Assembly (NCBI RefSeq): GCF_013359935.1
Contig: NZ_JABMCB010000190.1
Location: 1 to 64,000 of the forward strand
Origin: Paenibacillus xylanilyticus
GTDB taxonomy: Bacteria; Bacillota; Bacilli; Paenibacillales; Paenibacillaceae
Reading direction: 5' to 3'
DNA: 64,000 nucleotides
Below are positions 50,696-62,796 of this stretch, piece after piece (position 1 is the stretch's first letter; the number at the start of each line of letters is the position of its first letter). The notes under the pieces are model-generated. The model saw nothing but the letters and a program-made list of their open reading frames with translations, did no database searches and was not told the origin of the DNA. A program made the position numbers and the translations under genes.

Positions 50696-52042
50696 TTATT
50701 TCGAGGCCAGCATCTTTGATGCCTGTCCAAACGAGATGCCTGTATAGTAGTGTTTCAGGATCTGCGTTGCGGTGTGTCCCTCCTGCGCCATGCCGTTTGC
50801 TCCCCACTGGCTCATGCCCACACCATGTCCATATCCGTAGGTTGTGATTTGGATCTCATCGCCCTCTGCCTTCCAGCTGAATTGACTTGATCTTAATCCA
50901 AGCAGCTTTCGCACCTCTGGTCCGCTGAACGTTTTGCCTGCGATCTGCATTTCCTTAATACGGTGGCCCTCTGTTGTAGACAGCACTTCCATCCAGGAGC
51001 CGCCCTCCTGGGCTGTAACCGGAATAGCACTGGCATCCAGATTTAACTTTTGAAGAATCTCGCTGCGCTTCATCGTAACCGTTTCTTCAAACTTCGGGGC
51101 CAATGTCTTATCCCACGGACTCGCTACACTTTTCAAATACGGCACGACATTGCCCCATACATCTTCGGCGTTTTCGGTGTAACCGTTGCTAGTGGAGAAA
51201 AAGGAGGCGGTAATGGCCTTGCCCTGATATGTCATAACCGCATCACGGCTTTCGCGAACGGCCTGCTGTAACTTCTCCCACTCTTTTGCTTTCCCGAGCC
51301 GTGTCCATTCATCCTTCACCTGATCCGGTGGCAGAAACACCTGGTGGTTGACCGTATCCGTGACATCTGCATCCCCTGAAGGTACACCGCTGGTATCATG
51401 TGCCGCCAGCCTTCTGACGATAAAGGTACGGGCTGCAATCGCTTGGGCTTTCAGTGCCTCTAACTTGAACTCAGCAGGCATCTCCGCCGCAACGACACCC
51501 GTCACATATTCCTCAAGCGGGAGATTCATGGTAGTTCCAGTTGCAGAGAGATAAACTCTTACGTTCGGTTCAGGGTACGTAACGGGTACAGCCGGAGCAG
51601 GCGCTGGAGTTGATACGCTGCCTGTTGTTGGTGTGGCCGGAGTCGGCTTTGCCGGATCATTCGTCCGGGGCCAGACCAGAATGGCCGGGATCAGGAGTGC
51701 CAGCGCAAGTAAGCCTGATACGGCAGCAGCGGGCTGCCAGCGCTTGGAGCCGCTTGACCATCTGCGACTTCTGCCAAATGCACGCATTCGGCGCCGTTTA
51801 ACTCGGCGGAACTGATCCAGCTCAATGACGGGCACATGAATACGCCCTGCTGACTCACGCTCTGCCCCCCGGTCTCCTGATTCGGTTGGACCGATCGATC
51901 TCCTGTTCTCTGCATAAGGGGTACTGATATCCATTGAGGTTAGCTTGTCTTTTTCCGTTCCAGCATTTGAAGTCTCACTCGACTCCTCCATCATTGGACG
52001 GGGGACAAGGGGTACCTTAACCTGCACACGAGCTTCTTTCAT
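50696..52042 (-). CDS. spoIID: Stage II sporulation protein D
   Basis: Lytic transglycosylase of the engulfment machinery, working with SpoIIM and SpoIIP. 448 residues from the ATG at 52042 (GGAGGG nine bases upstream). A cytoplasmic N-terminus of about 95 residues, longer than in Bacillus (whole protein 343), is followed by one membrane segment (AAVSGLLALALLIPAILVW) and a Pro/Thr linker. The SpoIID domain has LPLEEYVTGVVAAEMPAEFKLEALKAQAIAARTF with the catalytic Glu region, and the C-terminal GYGHGVGMSQWGANGMAQEG. The long basic Arg-rich N-terminus is the unusual part. Confidence 0.95.
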   Translation of the reverse strand: MKEARVQVKVPLVPRPMMEESSETSNAGTEKDKLTSMDISTPYAENRRSIGPTESGDRGAERESAGRIHVPVIELDQFRRVKRRRMRAFGRSRRWSSGSKRWQPAAAVSGLLALALLIPAILVWPRTNDPAKPTPATPTTGSVSTPAPAPAVPVTYPEPNVRVYLSATGTTMNLPLEEYVTGVVAAEMPAEFKLEALKAQAIAARTFIVRRLAAHDTSGVPSGDADVTDTVNHQVFLPPDQVKDEWTRLGKAKEWEKLQQAVRESRDAVMTYQGKAITASFFSTSNGYTENAEDVWGNVVPYLKSVASPWDKTLAPKFEETVTMKRSEILQKLNLDASAIPVTAQEGGSWMEVLSTTEGHRIKEMQIAGKTFSGPEVRKLLGLRSSQFSWKAEGDEIQITTYGYGHGVGMSQWGANGMAQEGHTATQILKHYYTGISFGQASKMLASK

Positions 52043-52441
52043 TTCGACATACCCTCCGTTGTACATAGACCGTCAAATAATGGTCCTATTGTTTAAATCC
52101 ATAGTTTAGGGTATGAGCCGTGCCGATCTGATAGAACCTAATTTGAGAGAAACGAAGCATGGGCAACTCTTTTTAATCTTAGATTAACATTGCTCTGCTA
52201 TAGTGAATAAACCGTTGTTCTACAGCCTTTTTTGCATGACAAGACCCTGCAGTGCATTCTCTAAATGTGTTCTTTCATTTTTATGTATATATACAGCATT
52301 TGATCCGATACACTTCCATTAGGACCAGCTATTAATAGAATCAGGTACTGAATCTCAGCTTACCTTTCTTATAGCACTATATGTAAAAAAAGAGCACAAA
52401 AAAAGCCAAGCCAGATGGCTTAGCTTTTTGCGATTCATGAT
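52043..52441. other. Intergenic region between murA and spoIID
   Basis: 399 AT-rich bases with the murA terminator at 52405-52424. No ORF or repeat was recognised. A sigma-E promoter for spoIID is expected but could not be fixed by eye. Confidence 0.45.
52405..52424 (-). terminator. murA terminator
   Basis: GCCAAGCC-AGAT-GGCTTAGC hairpin, with a G-U pair on the minus strand. A run of T follows, 17 bases after the murA stop. Confidence 0.83.
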
Positions 52442-53788
52442 TTAGGCCCAAGTCGGTTGCACCTTGAACATTGGCACTTCTTCCTCAGCTTTTTCGTTGG
52501 CAGGCTTAGCTGCATCCAGTTTCGGTTCTTCAACCGAAATACGGTAAATGTCAGCTCCCAGTCCATTCAGCTTCTCAGCCAGATGAACATAGCCACGGTC
52601 GATGTGATGTACACCGCCGACTTCAGTTGTACCTTCAGCAACCAGACCGGCAATGATGAGTGCAGCACCTGCACGCAGATCAGTAGCCGTCACTTTGGCA
52701 CCCTTCAGTTTGGCATTGCCTGTAATGATGGACGAACGGCCTTCCACTTTGATCTCCGCATTCATCAACTGGAACTCATCCACATGCATGAAGCGATTCT
52801 CAAACACCGTCTCGGTTACAACACTGGTTCCTTCAGATGCAAGCAAGAGCGCCATCATCTGGGACTGCATGTCAGTAGGGAATCCAGGGTATGGTAATGT
52901 TTTAACATCCACAGCCTTAAGCGGGCGATCCGCAATAACACGAACACCATTCTCATCCGGCAGGATGGTAACACCCATCTCTTCCATCTTCGCAATAACC
53001 GACCCCAAATGATCGGAGATCGCACCTTCGATGTACACGTCACCACCCGAAATTGCAGCAGCAGCCATGTAAGTACCTGCTTCCACCCGATCCGGGATTA
53101 CCGTGTGCTTCACGCCAGCAAGTTTCTCCACACCCTCGATGCGAATAACCCCTGTACCAGCGCCACGGACTTTGGCACCCATTCCGTTAAGGAAGTTAGC
53201 CAAATCCACGATTTCAGGTTCTTTTGCCGCATTCTCCAGCACGGTTACACCGTCAGCCAAAGTTGCAGCCATCATAATATTTTGAGTAGCTCCAACAGAA
53301 GCTACATCCAGATAAATTTTTGCACCGCGCAACCGTCCTTGGCTGCGAGCTTCGATATAGCCTTGGCCCAAGCTGATCTCGGCACCCATGGCTTCAAAAC
53401 CTTTCAAATGCTGATCAATTGGCCGTGTACCGATGGCACATCCACCAGGAAGTGAGATTCTTGTATGACCCATACGCGTCAATAAAGGCCCCATGACCAG
53501 AAAAGACGCCCGCATTTTACTTACCCATTCATACGGGGCTTCGCAGGAAGTAAGTTTTTCCGCATTTACGGTAATCACTTCGTCCCGGTATGTAACACCC
53601 GCTCCCAGCGATTCCAACACCTTGTTAATCGTCATCACATCGTCTAGAGGAGGCGCGTCAATAATAACGCTTTGTCCTTCTTCCCCTAAGAGAGAGGCAG
53701 CGATGATCGGAAGAACAGAATTTTTAGCGCCGCTAACTTTGACACTTCCGGTCAACCTTTTGCCACCGCGGACGATAAATTTGCTCAT
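52442..53788 (-). CDS. murA: UDP-GlcNAc 1-carboxyvinyltransferase
   Basis: First committed step of peptidoglycan synthesis: transfers enolpyruvate from PEP to UDP-GlcNAc. 448 residues. Catalytic Cys117 in [19 protein letters not shown], Lys in [23 protein letters not shown] near the C-terminus. A C-terminal tail of about 30 residues ([26 protein letters not shown]) extends beyond the usual MurA end. The second of two adjacent ATGs has better spacing from GGAGGG. The location next to spoIID and ywzB matches Bacillus murAA. Confidence 0.95.
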   Translation of the reverse strand: MSKFIVRGGKRLTGSVKVSGAKNSVLPIIAASLLGEEGQSVIIDAPPLDDVMTINKVLESLGAGVTYRDEVITVNAEKLTSCEAPYEWVSKMRASFLVMGPLLTRMGHTRISLPGGCAIGTRPIDQHLKGFEAMGAEISLGQGYIEARSQGRLRGAKIYLDVASVGATQNIMMAATLADGVTVLENAAKEPEIVDLANFLNGMGAKVRGAGTGVIRIEGVEKLAGVKHTVIPDRVEAGTYMAAAAISGGDVYIEGAISDHLGSVIAKMEEMGVTILPDENGVRVIADRPLKAVDVKTLPYPGFPTDMQSQMMALLLASEGTSVVTETVFENRFMHVDEFQLMNAEIKVEGRSSIITGNAKLKGAKVTATDLRAGAALIIAGLVAEGTTEVGGVHHIDRGYVHLAEKLNGLGADIYRISVEEPKLDAAKPANEKAEEEVPMFKVQPTWA

Positions 53789-54307
53789 CATGGTTCCCTC
53801 CGCGCTTTTATTCCCTTTTCTTCATTCCGGAGTACGTAAGCCCTCTGTGTTAGCAAGGACTGTTGCTGTGTGTGGAATTTCGACATAACCCGGCAGAAAA
53901 CGCCCTAGATGTCTGTTCAGAAAAGAATTGGTTTATAATCCAAAATTGATGATAACACTTGCCGTGCTGTTGCCTGCAAACTTGTAAATTAAGCCCTACA
54001 GGTCAGCAAAACATCAGGACAGACGGATTGGGATGATTATTAGCCGGTAAATACCGGGGATCCCGTTTATAACCTCATATTAAAGTGAACAATTGTGAAT
54101 TCCCTAACTTCCATCATAACATTGTTGAATTGTACGATACAAGCATTTTTACATAAAACATCTCAAATTCAACCAATTACACGTCACAAACTTTTCTTAA
54201 TTCTAGGCCGACAAGTCATACTCTAATTGTTGACACAATCAATCGATGTTATTCGACAATACGCTTGCATGAAGAACCTAACAGATGTTTAACCAACCAT
54301 CTCAACA
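53789..54307. other. Intergenic region between ywzB and murA
   Basis: 519 AT-rich bases. A GTATTTACCGG/CCGGTAAATAC palindrome lies near 54043-54054. No gene, known RNA or terminator was recognised. Confidence 0.4.
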
Positions 54308-54565
54308 TTAAAACAAATGACGCAGCATTTGGGTCCATGATAAATAATCAATAACGAACCCCGATACCGCATGACCCAGAATAATCGCGAGCAGTAAATG
54401 CAGCAATCTTCCTTGGGCACTCTTCGGCTGCCTGATGATCAGATCAAGCTTCAGGTTTTGCAGAGCCCACCATGCCAGTGCTATACACAGCAGTGAGACG
54501 ATAATCGAAACTAGCCCATTCGTGCTTAATGATTGGTTCAACTGATTTGTTAGATCAATATCCAT
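54308..54565 (-). CDS. ywzB: DUF1146 membrane protein YwzB
   Basis: 85 residues, two to three membrane segments (LVSIIVSLLCIALAWWALQNL and LLLAIILGHAVSGFVIDYL). Conserved between the atp operon and murA in Bacillales, as here. The ATG at 54565 is preceded by GGAGG ten bases upstream. The longer open frame (to 54712) is cysteine-rich and not conserved-looking, so it is excluded. Function unknown. Confidence 0.85.
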   Translation of the reverse strand: MDIDLTNQLNQSLSTNGLVSIIVSLLCIALAWWALQNLKLDLIIRQPKSAQGRLLHLLLAIILGHAVSGFVIDYLSWTQMLRHLF

Positions 54566-55170
54566 ATATTCATTACCTCCACATTTGTTGCAGCCATCAG
54601 CGTAATTTTGCTTAGTCATCCCCGTTTTGGAGTCCTTAGGATGGTTTGTTCCAGCACAACACGACTGAGTTACTGCTGAAGTCCCCACATAGGGAGTCTT
54701 CGTGTTGCCCAATCATCGAGCAGCACCATCTGGCTGTGAATGATCATGGAATTCATCTACGCAGCTGCATTCTCTGCTGACTCTATGGAATATAGGCTCT
54801 TTCATCATACATTGTCAATTACATTGATTTCCACTTTGAAAATATTTTAATTTTAAATCACCGGGATTTTGTGACTAAAACGACATAAAAGAGCGCTATT
54901 TCGATATCGATCTTGTCATTTCCTCGGAAATAACTAGTAATCTTCTAGCCAAAAATGGGTCTATAAGTGGTAACTATCACCACTACTATAGTCCTATAAT
55001 ATATTCCATTTCACAGAAACGGTGATTGTCATTTACAAAAAATAGCGAGATAATTACATGAATTATCCATTAATTATTTCAACATAAAAATAAAAAATGG
55101 AATGTTCACCTTTTTGAAATCAAAGCAAAAAAAGCCCGGCAGATCAAGCCGCCGGGCTTCTTTAGATCGT
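54566..55170. other. Intergenic region between atpC and ywzB
   Basis: 605 bases, AT-rich, containing the atp operon terminator. No ORF with a ribosome-binding site and no repeat was seen. Confidence 0.45.
55132..55159 (-). terminator. atp operon terminator
   Basis: AAGCCCGGC (55132-55140) pairs with GCCGGGCTT (55151-55159). Seven T follow on the minus strand. Confidence 0.88.
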
Positions 55171-55575
55171 TTATTTGCCGTATACGTTGATCCGGTTAAC
55201 CGCTTTTTGCAGAGCGATCTCTGCACGGCGGTGATCAAAGTGGTCCTGGTTGCTTTGGCTGCTGAGACGGCGTTCTGCCCGCTCTTTCGCTGCACGCGCA
55301 CGATCCACATCGATGTTTTCCGGGAATTCGGCACTTTCTGCGAGCACAACCACCTTATCTTTGCGTACTTCGATAAAGCCGCCGCCTATAGCGACCTGCT
55401 TGTTCTCTTTTCCGCTTTTGATAACGATCGGTGCAATCTGCAATGGTGTAACCATAGGGATGTGACCCGGCATAATACCCAGTTCCCCTTCAACACCTCG
55501 AACAATGATGCTATCGACTTGCTCCGAATAGACCAAACGCTCAGGTGTTACGATTTCCAACAAAAAGGTGCTCAA
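55171..55575 (-). CDS. atpC: ATP synthase epsilon subunit
   Basis: Part of the rotating stalk and an intrinsic inhibitor of F1. 134 residues from a TTG start, with GGAGGG six bases upstream giving MSTFLLEIVTPERLVYSE, the usual beginning. The ATG six bases earlier abuts the site. Conserved GELGIMPGHIPMVTPL and C-terminal helical hairpin RAEIALQKAVNRINV. Last gene of the operon. Confidence 0.93.
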   Translation of the reverse strand: MSTFLLEIVTPERLVYSEQVDSIIVRGVEGELGIMPGHIPMVTPLQIAPIVIKSGKENKQVAIGGGFIEVRKDKVVVLAESAEFPENIDVDRARAAKERAERRLSSQSNQDHFDHRRAEIALQKAVNRINVYGK

Positions 55576-55638
55576 TTCCATCCCTCCTGAAACTATCCGA
55601 AGGATAGCTCGCTTCATAAGGACAATCCTGGATTCAGA

Positions 55639-57057
<1,419 letters not shown>

Positions 57058-57137
57058 CTACAAGCCTGCTACTTTGACAAAAATAATGTTCCGTTCGCTT
57101 ATCTTTGCAGTGCAAGCCTTCATTAAATAAAAAACGG

Positions 57138-58010
57138 TTAGCCTTGTGCTGCGTTGGCACCTGCCACAATTTCCGTAATCTCCTGCGTGATCGCTGCTTG
57201 ACGGGCACGGTTATAAGTCAATGACAAATCGTTGATGAGTTTGGATGCATTTTTGGTTGCATTGCCCATCGCCGTCATTTTCGCACCCAGCTCGCTCGCC
57301 TTACCGTTCAGAAGTGCACCATAGATCAGTGTTTCCGCATAACGCGGAAGCAGAACTTCCAGTACAGCTTCAGCTGACGGTTCGTACTCGTAGCTTGCAG
57401 TTGGTCCTTCCGCAGCAGATACCTCAGGTGTTTCCATTGGAAGAAGACGTTCTACCGTAGGAATCTGGGTCAACGCATTTACAAAGCGGTTATAACAAAT
57501 GTACAATTCATCAAATTCAGCCAGTTCAAACCCACGAACAGCTTCGTGTGCGATGGATTTGATATCTGCAAATGAAGGCGAATCCGACAGATCCGTAGTC
57601 GTGGAAGCCATCGCAATTTCACGCCGTTTGAAATAATCGCGTCCCTTACGTCCGATGACGAACAACTCGTAGTCATTCTGAGAGTTATGTCGCTCTTTCA
57701 GCGTCAGATTAACCTGACGCAAAATATTCGCATTGTATCCACCTGCAAGTCCACGGTCCGATGTAATGATCAGATAAGCTGTCTTTTTGACCGGACGGCT
57801 CTCGAGCATCGGATGCTGGATTCCTTGCGTGCTTGATGCAATACTAGCCACAACTTCTTTCAGTTTCTCCGAATAAGGACGGGCTGCCTCAGCTTTTTCC
57901 TGCGCTTTGCGCAGTTTTGCAGCTGCAACCATCTCCATTGCTTTGGTGATCTGCTTGGTGCTTTGTACGCTTTTAATTTGCCGCTTAATTTCGCGCATGC
58001 CTTTTGCCAT
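57138..58010 (-). CDS. atpG: ATP synthase gamma subunit
   Basis: Central rotor shaft. 290 residues. N-terminal helix MREIKRQIKSVQSTKQITKAMEMVAAAKLRKA and C-terminal helix ASKLINDLSLTYNRARQAAITQEITEIVAGANA match the family. The insert at about 195-210 (VSAAEGPTASYEYEP) is common in Bacilli. Confidence 0.96.
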   Translation of the reverse strand: MAKGMREIKRQIKSVQSTKQITKAMEMVAAAKLRKAQEKAEAARPYSEKLKEVVASIASSTQGIQHPMLESRPVKKTAYLIITSDRGLAGGYNANILRQVNLTLKERHNSQNDYELFVIGRKGRDYFKRREIAMASTTTDLSDSPSFADIKSIAHEAVRGFELAEFDELYICYNRFVNALTQIPTVERLLPMETPEVSAAEGPTASYEYEPSAEAVLEVLLPRYAETLIYGALLNGKASELGAKMTAMGNATKNASKLINDLSLTYNRARQAAITQEITEIVAGANAAQG

Positions 58011-58026
58011 GATTTCACCACCTCAA

Positions 58027-58084
58027 AACTTTGGCGAGCCAAAGTTACTTCGTAAGCATCATCTTACTTTGACGGGGTCAAAGT
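58027..58084 (-). other. Twin hairpins between atpA and atpG
   Basis: Two adjacent stems with related arms: AACTTTGGC-GA-GCCAAAGTT (58027-58046) and ACTTTGA-CGGGG-TCAAAGT (58066-58084). They lie in the 128-base gap, just upstream of the atpG ribosome-binding site. No T-run, so RNA stability or processing is more likely than termination. Confidence 0.65.
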
Positions 58085-58138
58085 TTTACATGCAGACATG
58101 CGGAATCGGTTTAACAACTCCGCAGCTGCATCATCTAT

Positions 58139-59659
<1,521 letters not shown>

Positions 59660-59669
59660 TCACCCCAAT

Positions 59670-60218
59670 CTACTGTACTCGTCTGTTAAAAGACTGCTCA
59701 AGACGTTCGAGCTTGCCAGCCAAGCTGCCGTCATAGATCGTATCGCCAATGGCGACTTTCAATCCGCCCAGCAGAGTCGGATCGACAATGTTCTCGATAC
59801 GAATCTTTTTATTCACACGGCCACCGAATTCACGGGCTACCGCTTCTTTTTCTTCATCTTTCAGTGCATAAGTCGAGTAAACGCGCGCATCAGCAATGCC
59901 GAGCGAATCGCCCTCGATCTTCAGATAATCACTCAGCAGAGCTTCCAGCAGTTCAACGCGACCACGCTCGATCAGGAGCAGAACAGTGCGCAGGACAGGT
60001 TCGGACACTTTGCCGTCAAGGCTTGCATGAAGCACGTTCCGCTTGGCTTCGTCAGAGATGTTCGGAGATACGATAAACTTGATGATCTCGGAATCCCCGG
60101 TCAAACCGCTGACAACCGCACGCAGTTCCTGTTCAACTTCAAGCACCTGCTGCTGCTGGAGAGCGACTTCGAACAATGCTTTCGCATAACGCTTGGCAAC
60201 AATCGTATCGCGGCTCAT
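59670..60218 (-). CDS. atpH: ATP synthase delta subunit
   Basis: Links F1 to the b-subunit stator. 182 residues, with the N-terminal RYAKALFEVALQQQ and the C-terminal family block LLGGLKVAIGDTIYDGSLAGKLERL. Overlaps the end of atpF by four bases, indicating translational coupling. Confidence 0.95.
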   Translation of the reverse strand: MSRDTIVAKRYAKALFEVALQQQQVLEVEQELRAVVSGLTGDSEIIKFIVSPNISDEAKRNVLHASLDGKVSEPVLRTVLLLIERGRVELLEALLSDYLKIEGDSLGIADARVYSTYALKDEEKEAVAREFGGRVNKKIRIENIVDPTLLGGLKVAIGDTIYDGSLAGKLERLEQSFNRRVQ

Positions 60219-60703
60219 TGTCGGCCCCCTACCTCATTGAGGTATTGGTTCACAAGCTCCTCTTGTGCAGGACCGTTCTCAACTTCTTTTTTGATCAATT
60301 TGGAAGCAATCTGAACGGAAGCTGTACCCAGTTCGCTGCGAAGGGCTGCAACCGCTTTGTTCTTCTCGCTTTCAATTTCACGTACCGCATCGTCTTTCAG
60401 ACGATTAGCTTCAGCTTTTGCATCAGCCAGAATGGATTCAGCCTGTTTGCCGCCCGTTTGTTTGGACTGTTCAATGATGTCGTGAGCTTCTTTGCGCGCT
60501 TGCTCCAGAGCTTGTTTTTGCTCCTCCACATAGGCAATGGCCTGTTCCCGAGTCTGAGCAGCCTCATTCATCTGCGTCAGCACGAGTTCACGACGTTTTT
60601 CCATGATGGAGAACAAAGGACCGAAAGCATAACGGCTAAGCAGCCAATATAAAATTGCAAATGCGATAATCGCAAGAAGCGTATTTTCCCATACGAAACT
60701 CAA
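60215..60703 (-). CDS. atpF: ATP synthase b subunit
   Basis: Stator stalk. 162 residues from a TTG with AAGGAG eight bases upstream (MSFVWENTLLAIIAF). A GTG nine bases earlier abuts the site. One N-terminal membrane segment, then a long charged coiled coil. Confidence 0.93.
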   Translation of the reverse strand: MSFVWENTLLAIIAFAILYWLLSRYAFGPLFSIMEKRRELVLTQMNEAAQTREQAIAYVEEQKQALEQARKEAHDIIEQSKQTGGKQAESILADAKAEANRLKDDAVREIESEKNKAVAALRSELGTASVQIASKLIKKEVENGPAQEELVNQYLNEVGGRQ

Positions 60704-60817
60704 TCTGTTCACTCCTTCCTGGAGGTATCCTTGAAACGTTCATCCGCAAGTACGGACATTACCTAAAAAGAAGGCGCGGATGGCTATGGCCTTCCCCGCC
60801 AAACCTTATCAATTTAA

Positions 60818-61084
<267 letters not shown>

Positions 61085-61120
61085 TCAGCCTAGTGAAGAA
61101 ATCTTCGTAGGGCTTGGAAC

Positions 61121-61939
61121 TTAATGTTCGTCGTGCGTCTCGATGCTCTGTGAAATGTACACCATCATCAAGATTACAAAAACAAATGCCTGGATCGCAC
61201 CGATAAAGATACTGAAGCCTTGCCATACCATCAGCAACGGAATGGCAGCAATTGCACCAAACACTTTGAACGTGGTCAGCTTCAGGATTGTTGTGATCAG
61301 TACCTCACCCGCGAAGATATTCGCGAATAGACGCATACCGTGTGTCAGCAGCTTGGATGCCGTCTCAATCAAGTTGATGGGCAAGAACAAGGCGAAAGGC
61401 TGAAGGTAGTGCTTGAGATATCCTCTCGTGTTGCGGAACAATCCAAGTCCATGAGATACCATGAACGCTACAAGAGCCAGTCCCATCGTTACCGATAAAT
61501 CAGCGGTAGGTGATTTCCACCAGGCCAGTTCAACGTGTGGATGTGCTTCAGGGTCCTTGGCATGCGCTTCTTCAAACGCATCAACCGCTGTAACGATCGG
61601 CTGACCGAACACTTGCGCATGTTCTGCGCTATCCACTGCGGTTACCGCCTGAAACGGAAGACCCAACATGTTACCGACAAAGATGAACATAATCATGGAA
61701 AGAGCGAGAGAGATAAAATGTTTCCCTTTCTTCATATCCATCGTACTGGAAATCAGATTGCGGACGAATTCGACTGCCCACTCCATAAAATTTTGCAGCT
61801 TGCCGGGGTTTTCAACGGACAATCTCCGTGTAGCCAGGACAGCAAAGATAAAAACGAGGGCACCTGTAACAACAAGCATCAACACAACCGATAGATCCAA
61901 TCGAAATCCGCCAAGCATAATAATTGGAGCTTCATGCAT
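61121..61939 (-). CDS. atpB: ATP synthase a subunit
   Basis: Proton channel stator. 272 residues from MHEAPIIMLGGFRLDLS. The frame is open 13 codons further upstream without a matching start. Essential Arg in LTHGMRLFANIFAGEV and the C-terminal QAFVFVILMMVYISQSIETHDEH. A periplasmic-side loop of about 35 residues (AVDSAEHAQVFGQP...HPHVELAWW) is rather long. Confidence 0.94.
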   Translation of the reverse strand: MHEAPIIMLGGFRLDLSVVLMLVVTGALVFIFAVLATRRLSVENPGKLQNFMEWAVEFVRNLISSTMDMKKGKHFISLALSMIMFIFVGNMLGLPFQAVTAVDSAEHAQVFGQPIVTAVDAFEEAHAKDPEAHPHVELAWWKSPTADLSVTMGLALVAFMVSHGLGLFRNTRGYLKHYLQPFALFLPINLIETASKLLTHGMRLFANIFAGEVLITTILKLTTFKVFGAIAAIPLLMVWQGFSIFIGAIQAFVFVILMMVYISQSIETHDEH

Positions 61940-61984
61940 ATTTTTCTCACCCCTTTCTCGACTTGAAAGCTGCAGCACCTAACT

Positions 61985-62362
61985 TCATTCTGCTCTGCGG
62001 GAATAGACGATCCCTATAATCAGTAAGGAAAATTGCGCAATGACCAGACCGCCTGCAACCGCGTATGTATTGAAATACTGCGGAAAGCGCATCGATATGA
62101 ATATACCGAGCACAGCGAGTGCCGCTCTTGTCAAAAATCCCAGGTTCACACGCTTCAAGTTACCTTCTGCCGCATCATCAGACATTTTCCTTACTTTGTA
62201 GCCCAGGTAAAATGCATTGATCCAGCTAATTCCCGTACCCAGGGCCAGTCCCAAAGCAATTGTCTCCACACGTGGCATAAAGGCCGCTGCGAGAAAACAA
62301 ATCATAAGAAAGTACATGATGAAAACAGTCATCCATCTGCGGTATCTGGTTAGTTCACTCAT
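61985..62362 (-). CDS. atpI: ATP synthase subunit I
   Basis: Assembly helper for the c-ring and possibly Mg2+ uptake. 125 residues with four membrane segments (FIMYFLMICFLAAAFM, ALGLALGTGISWINAFYLGY, FLTRAALAVLGIFISM, VIAQFSLLIIGIVY). Overlaps the AtpZ stop by eight bases. ATG at 62362 with GGGGG six bases upstream. Confidence 0.88.
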   Translation of the reverse strand: MSELTRYRRWMTVFIMYFLMICFLAAAFMPRVETIALGLALGTGISWINAFYLGYKVRKMSDDAAEGNLKRVNLGFLTRAALAVLGIFISMRFPQYFNTYAVAGGLVIAQFSLLIIGIVYSRRAE

Positions 62363-62609
62363 CACTGTCCCCCATGAATTTTTTCGCGATAAAGTAGATG
62401 CTTACACCGCCTGCGGCCAGAAAAAAGAGAACGCTTACGGCGATCCATATTCCATTACCTCCAATGGTCTTGTCCAACCAGGAGCCAGCGTAATATCCGG
62501 CAACAGCGAGAATGGCAATCTCGATCCCAAATGCTGTCACGAGCCCCATCGCTTTCCATACGTTATCGTCATGGTTACGGGATGAATTTGGTTTGTTCGA
62601 ATCGGCCAT
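62355..62609 (-). CDS. atpZ: AtpZ-like membrane protein
   Basis: 84 residues, two membrane segments (LVTAFGIEIAILAVAGYYAGSWLD and GIWIAVSVLFFLAAGGVSIYFIAKKF). AtpZ with AtpI forms a Mg2+ transporter that supplies the synthase in alkaliphilic Bacillus. First gene of the operon, overlapping atpI. An in-frame GTG is four codons upstream. Confidence 0.85.
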   Translation of the reverse strand: MADSNKPNSSRNHDDNVWKAMGLVTAFGIEIAILAVAGYYAGSWLDKTIGGNGIWIAVSVLFFLAAGGVSIYFIAKKFMGDSDE

Positions 62610-62638
62610 TTTCCACGCCACCCTTGCAATCCCAGTTA

Positions 62639-62668
62639 ATTTTACTGAATGATGAGAGCCTTTGTCAA
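62639..62668 (-). promoter_or_regulatory. atp operon promoter
   Basis: On the minus strand TTGACA (62668-62663), 18 bases, TAAAAT (62644-62639), 30 bases before atpZ. The only good sigma-A match in the gap. Confidence 0.75.
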
Positions 62669-62701
62669 TTGATTGATTTTAGCGTTTTAAAGGGTAAAAC
62701 G

Positions 62702-62743
62702 GCAGGTTTACAGGCCCCCGGGAGCCCATAAACCCGCGTAAAC
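62702..62743. terminator. Inverted repeat between mnaA and atpZ
   Basis: GGTTTAC/GTAAACC arms enclose a GC-rich inner stem with GGGCTCCCGGGGGCC. A second short palindrome (ACAGTTTAACTGT, 62746-62758) follows. On the minus strand TTTTACCC comes soon after, so it may terminate mnaA transcripts. Confidence 0.5.
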
Positions 62744-62796
62744 CGTACAGTTTAACTGTATGCTGTACCCTTTGGAATTCAGTCAGAAAAAACGAA

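Noticed and set aside
54565..54712. N-terminal extension of the YwzB frame with many cysteines
   Set aside because: A good GGAGG site lies before the ATG at 54565, and the family starts there. The extension is probably open by chance.
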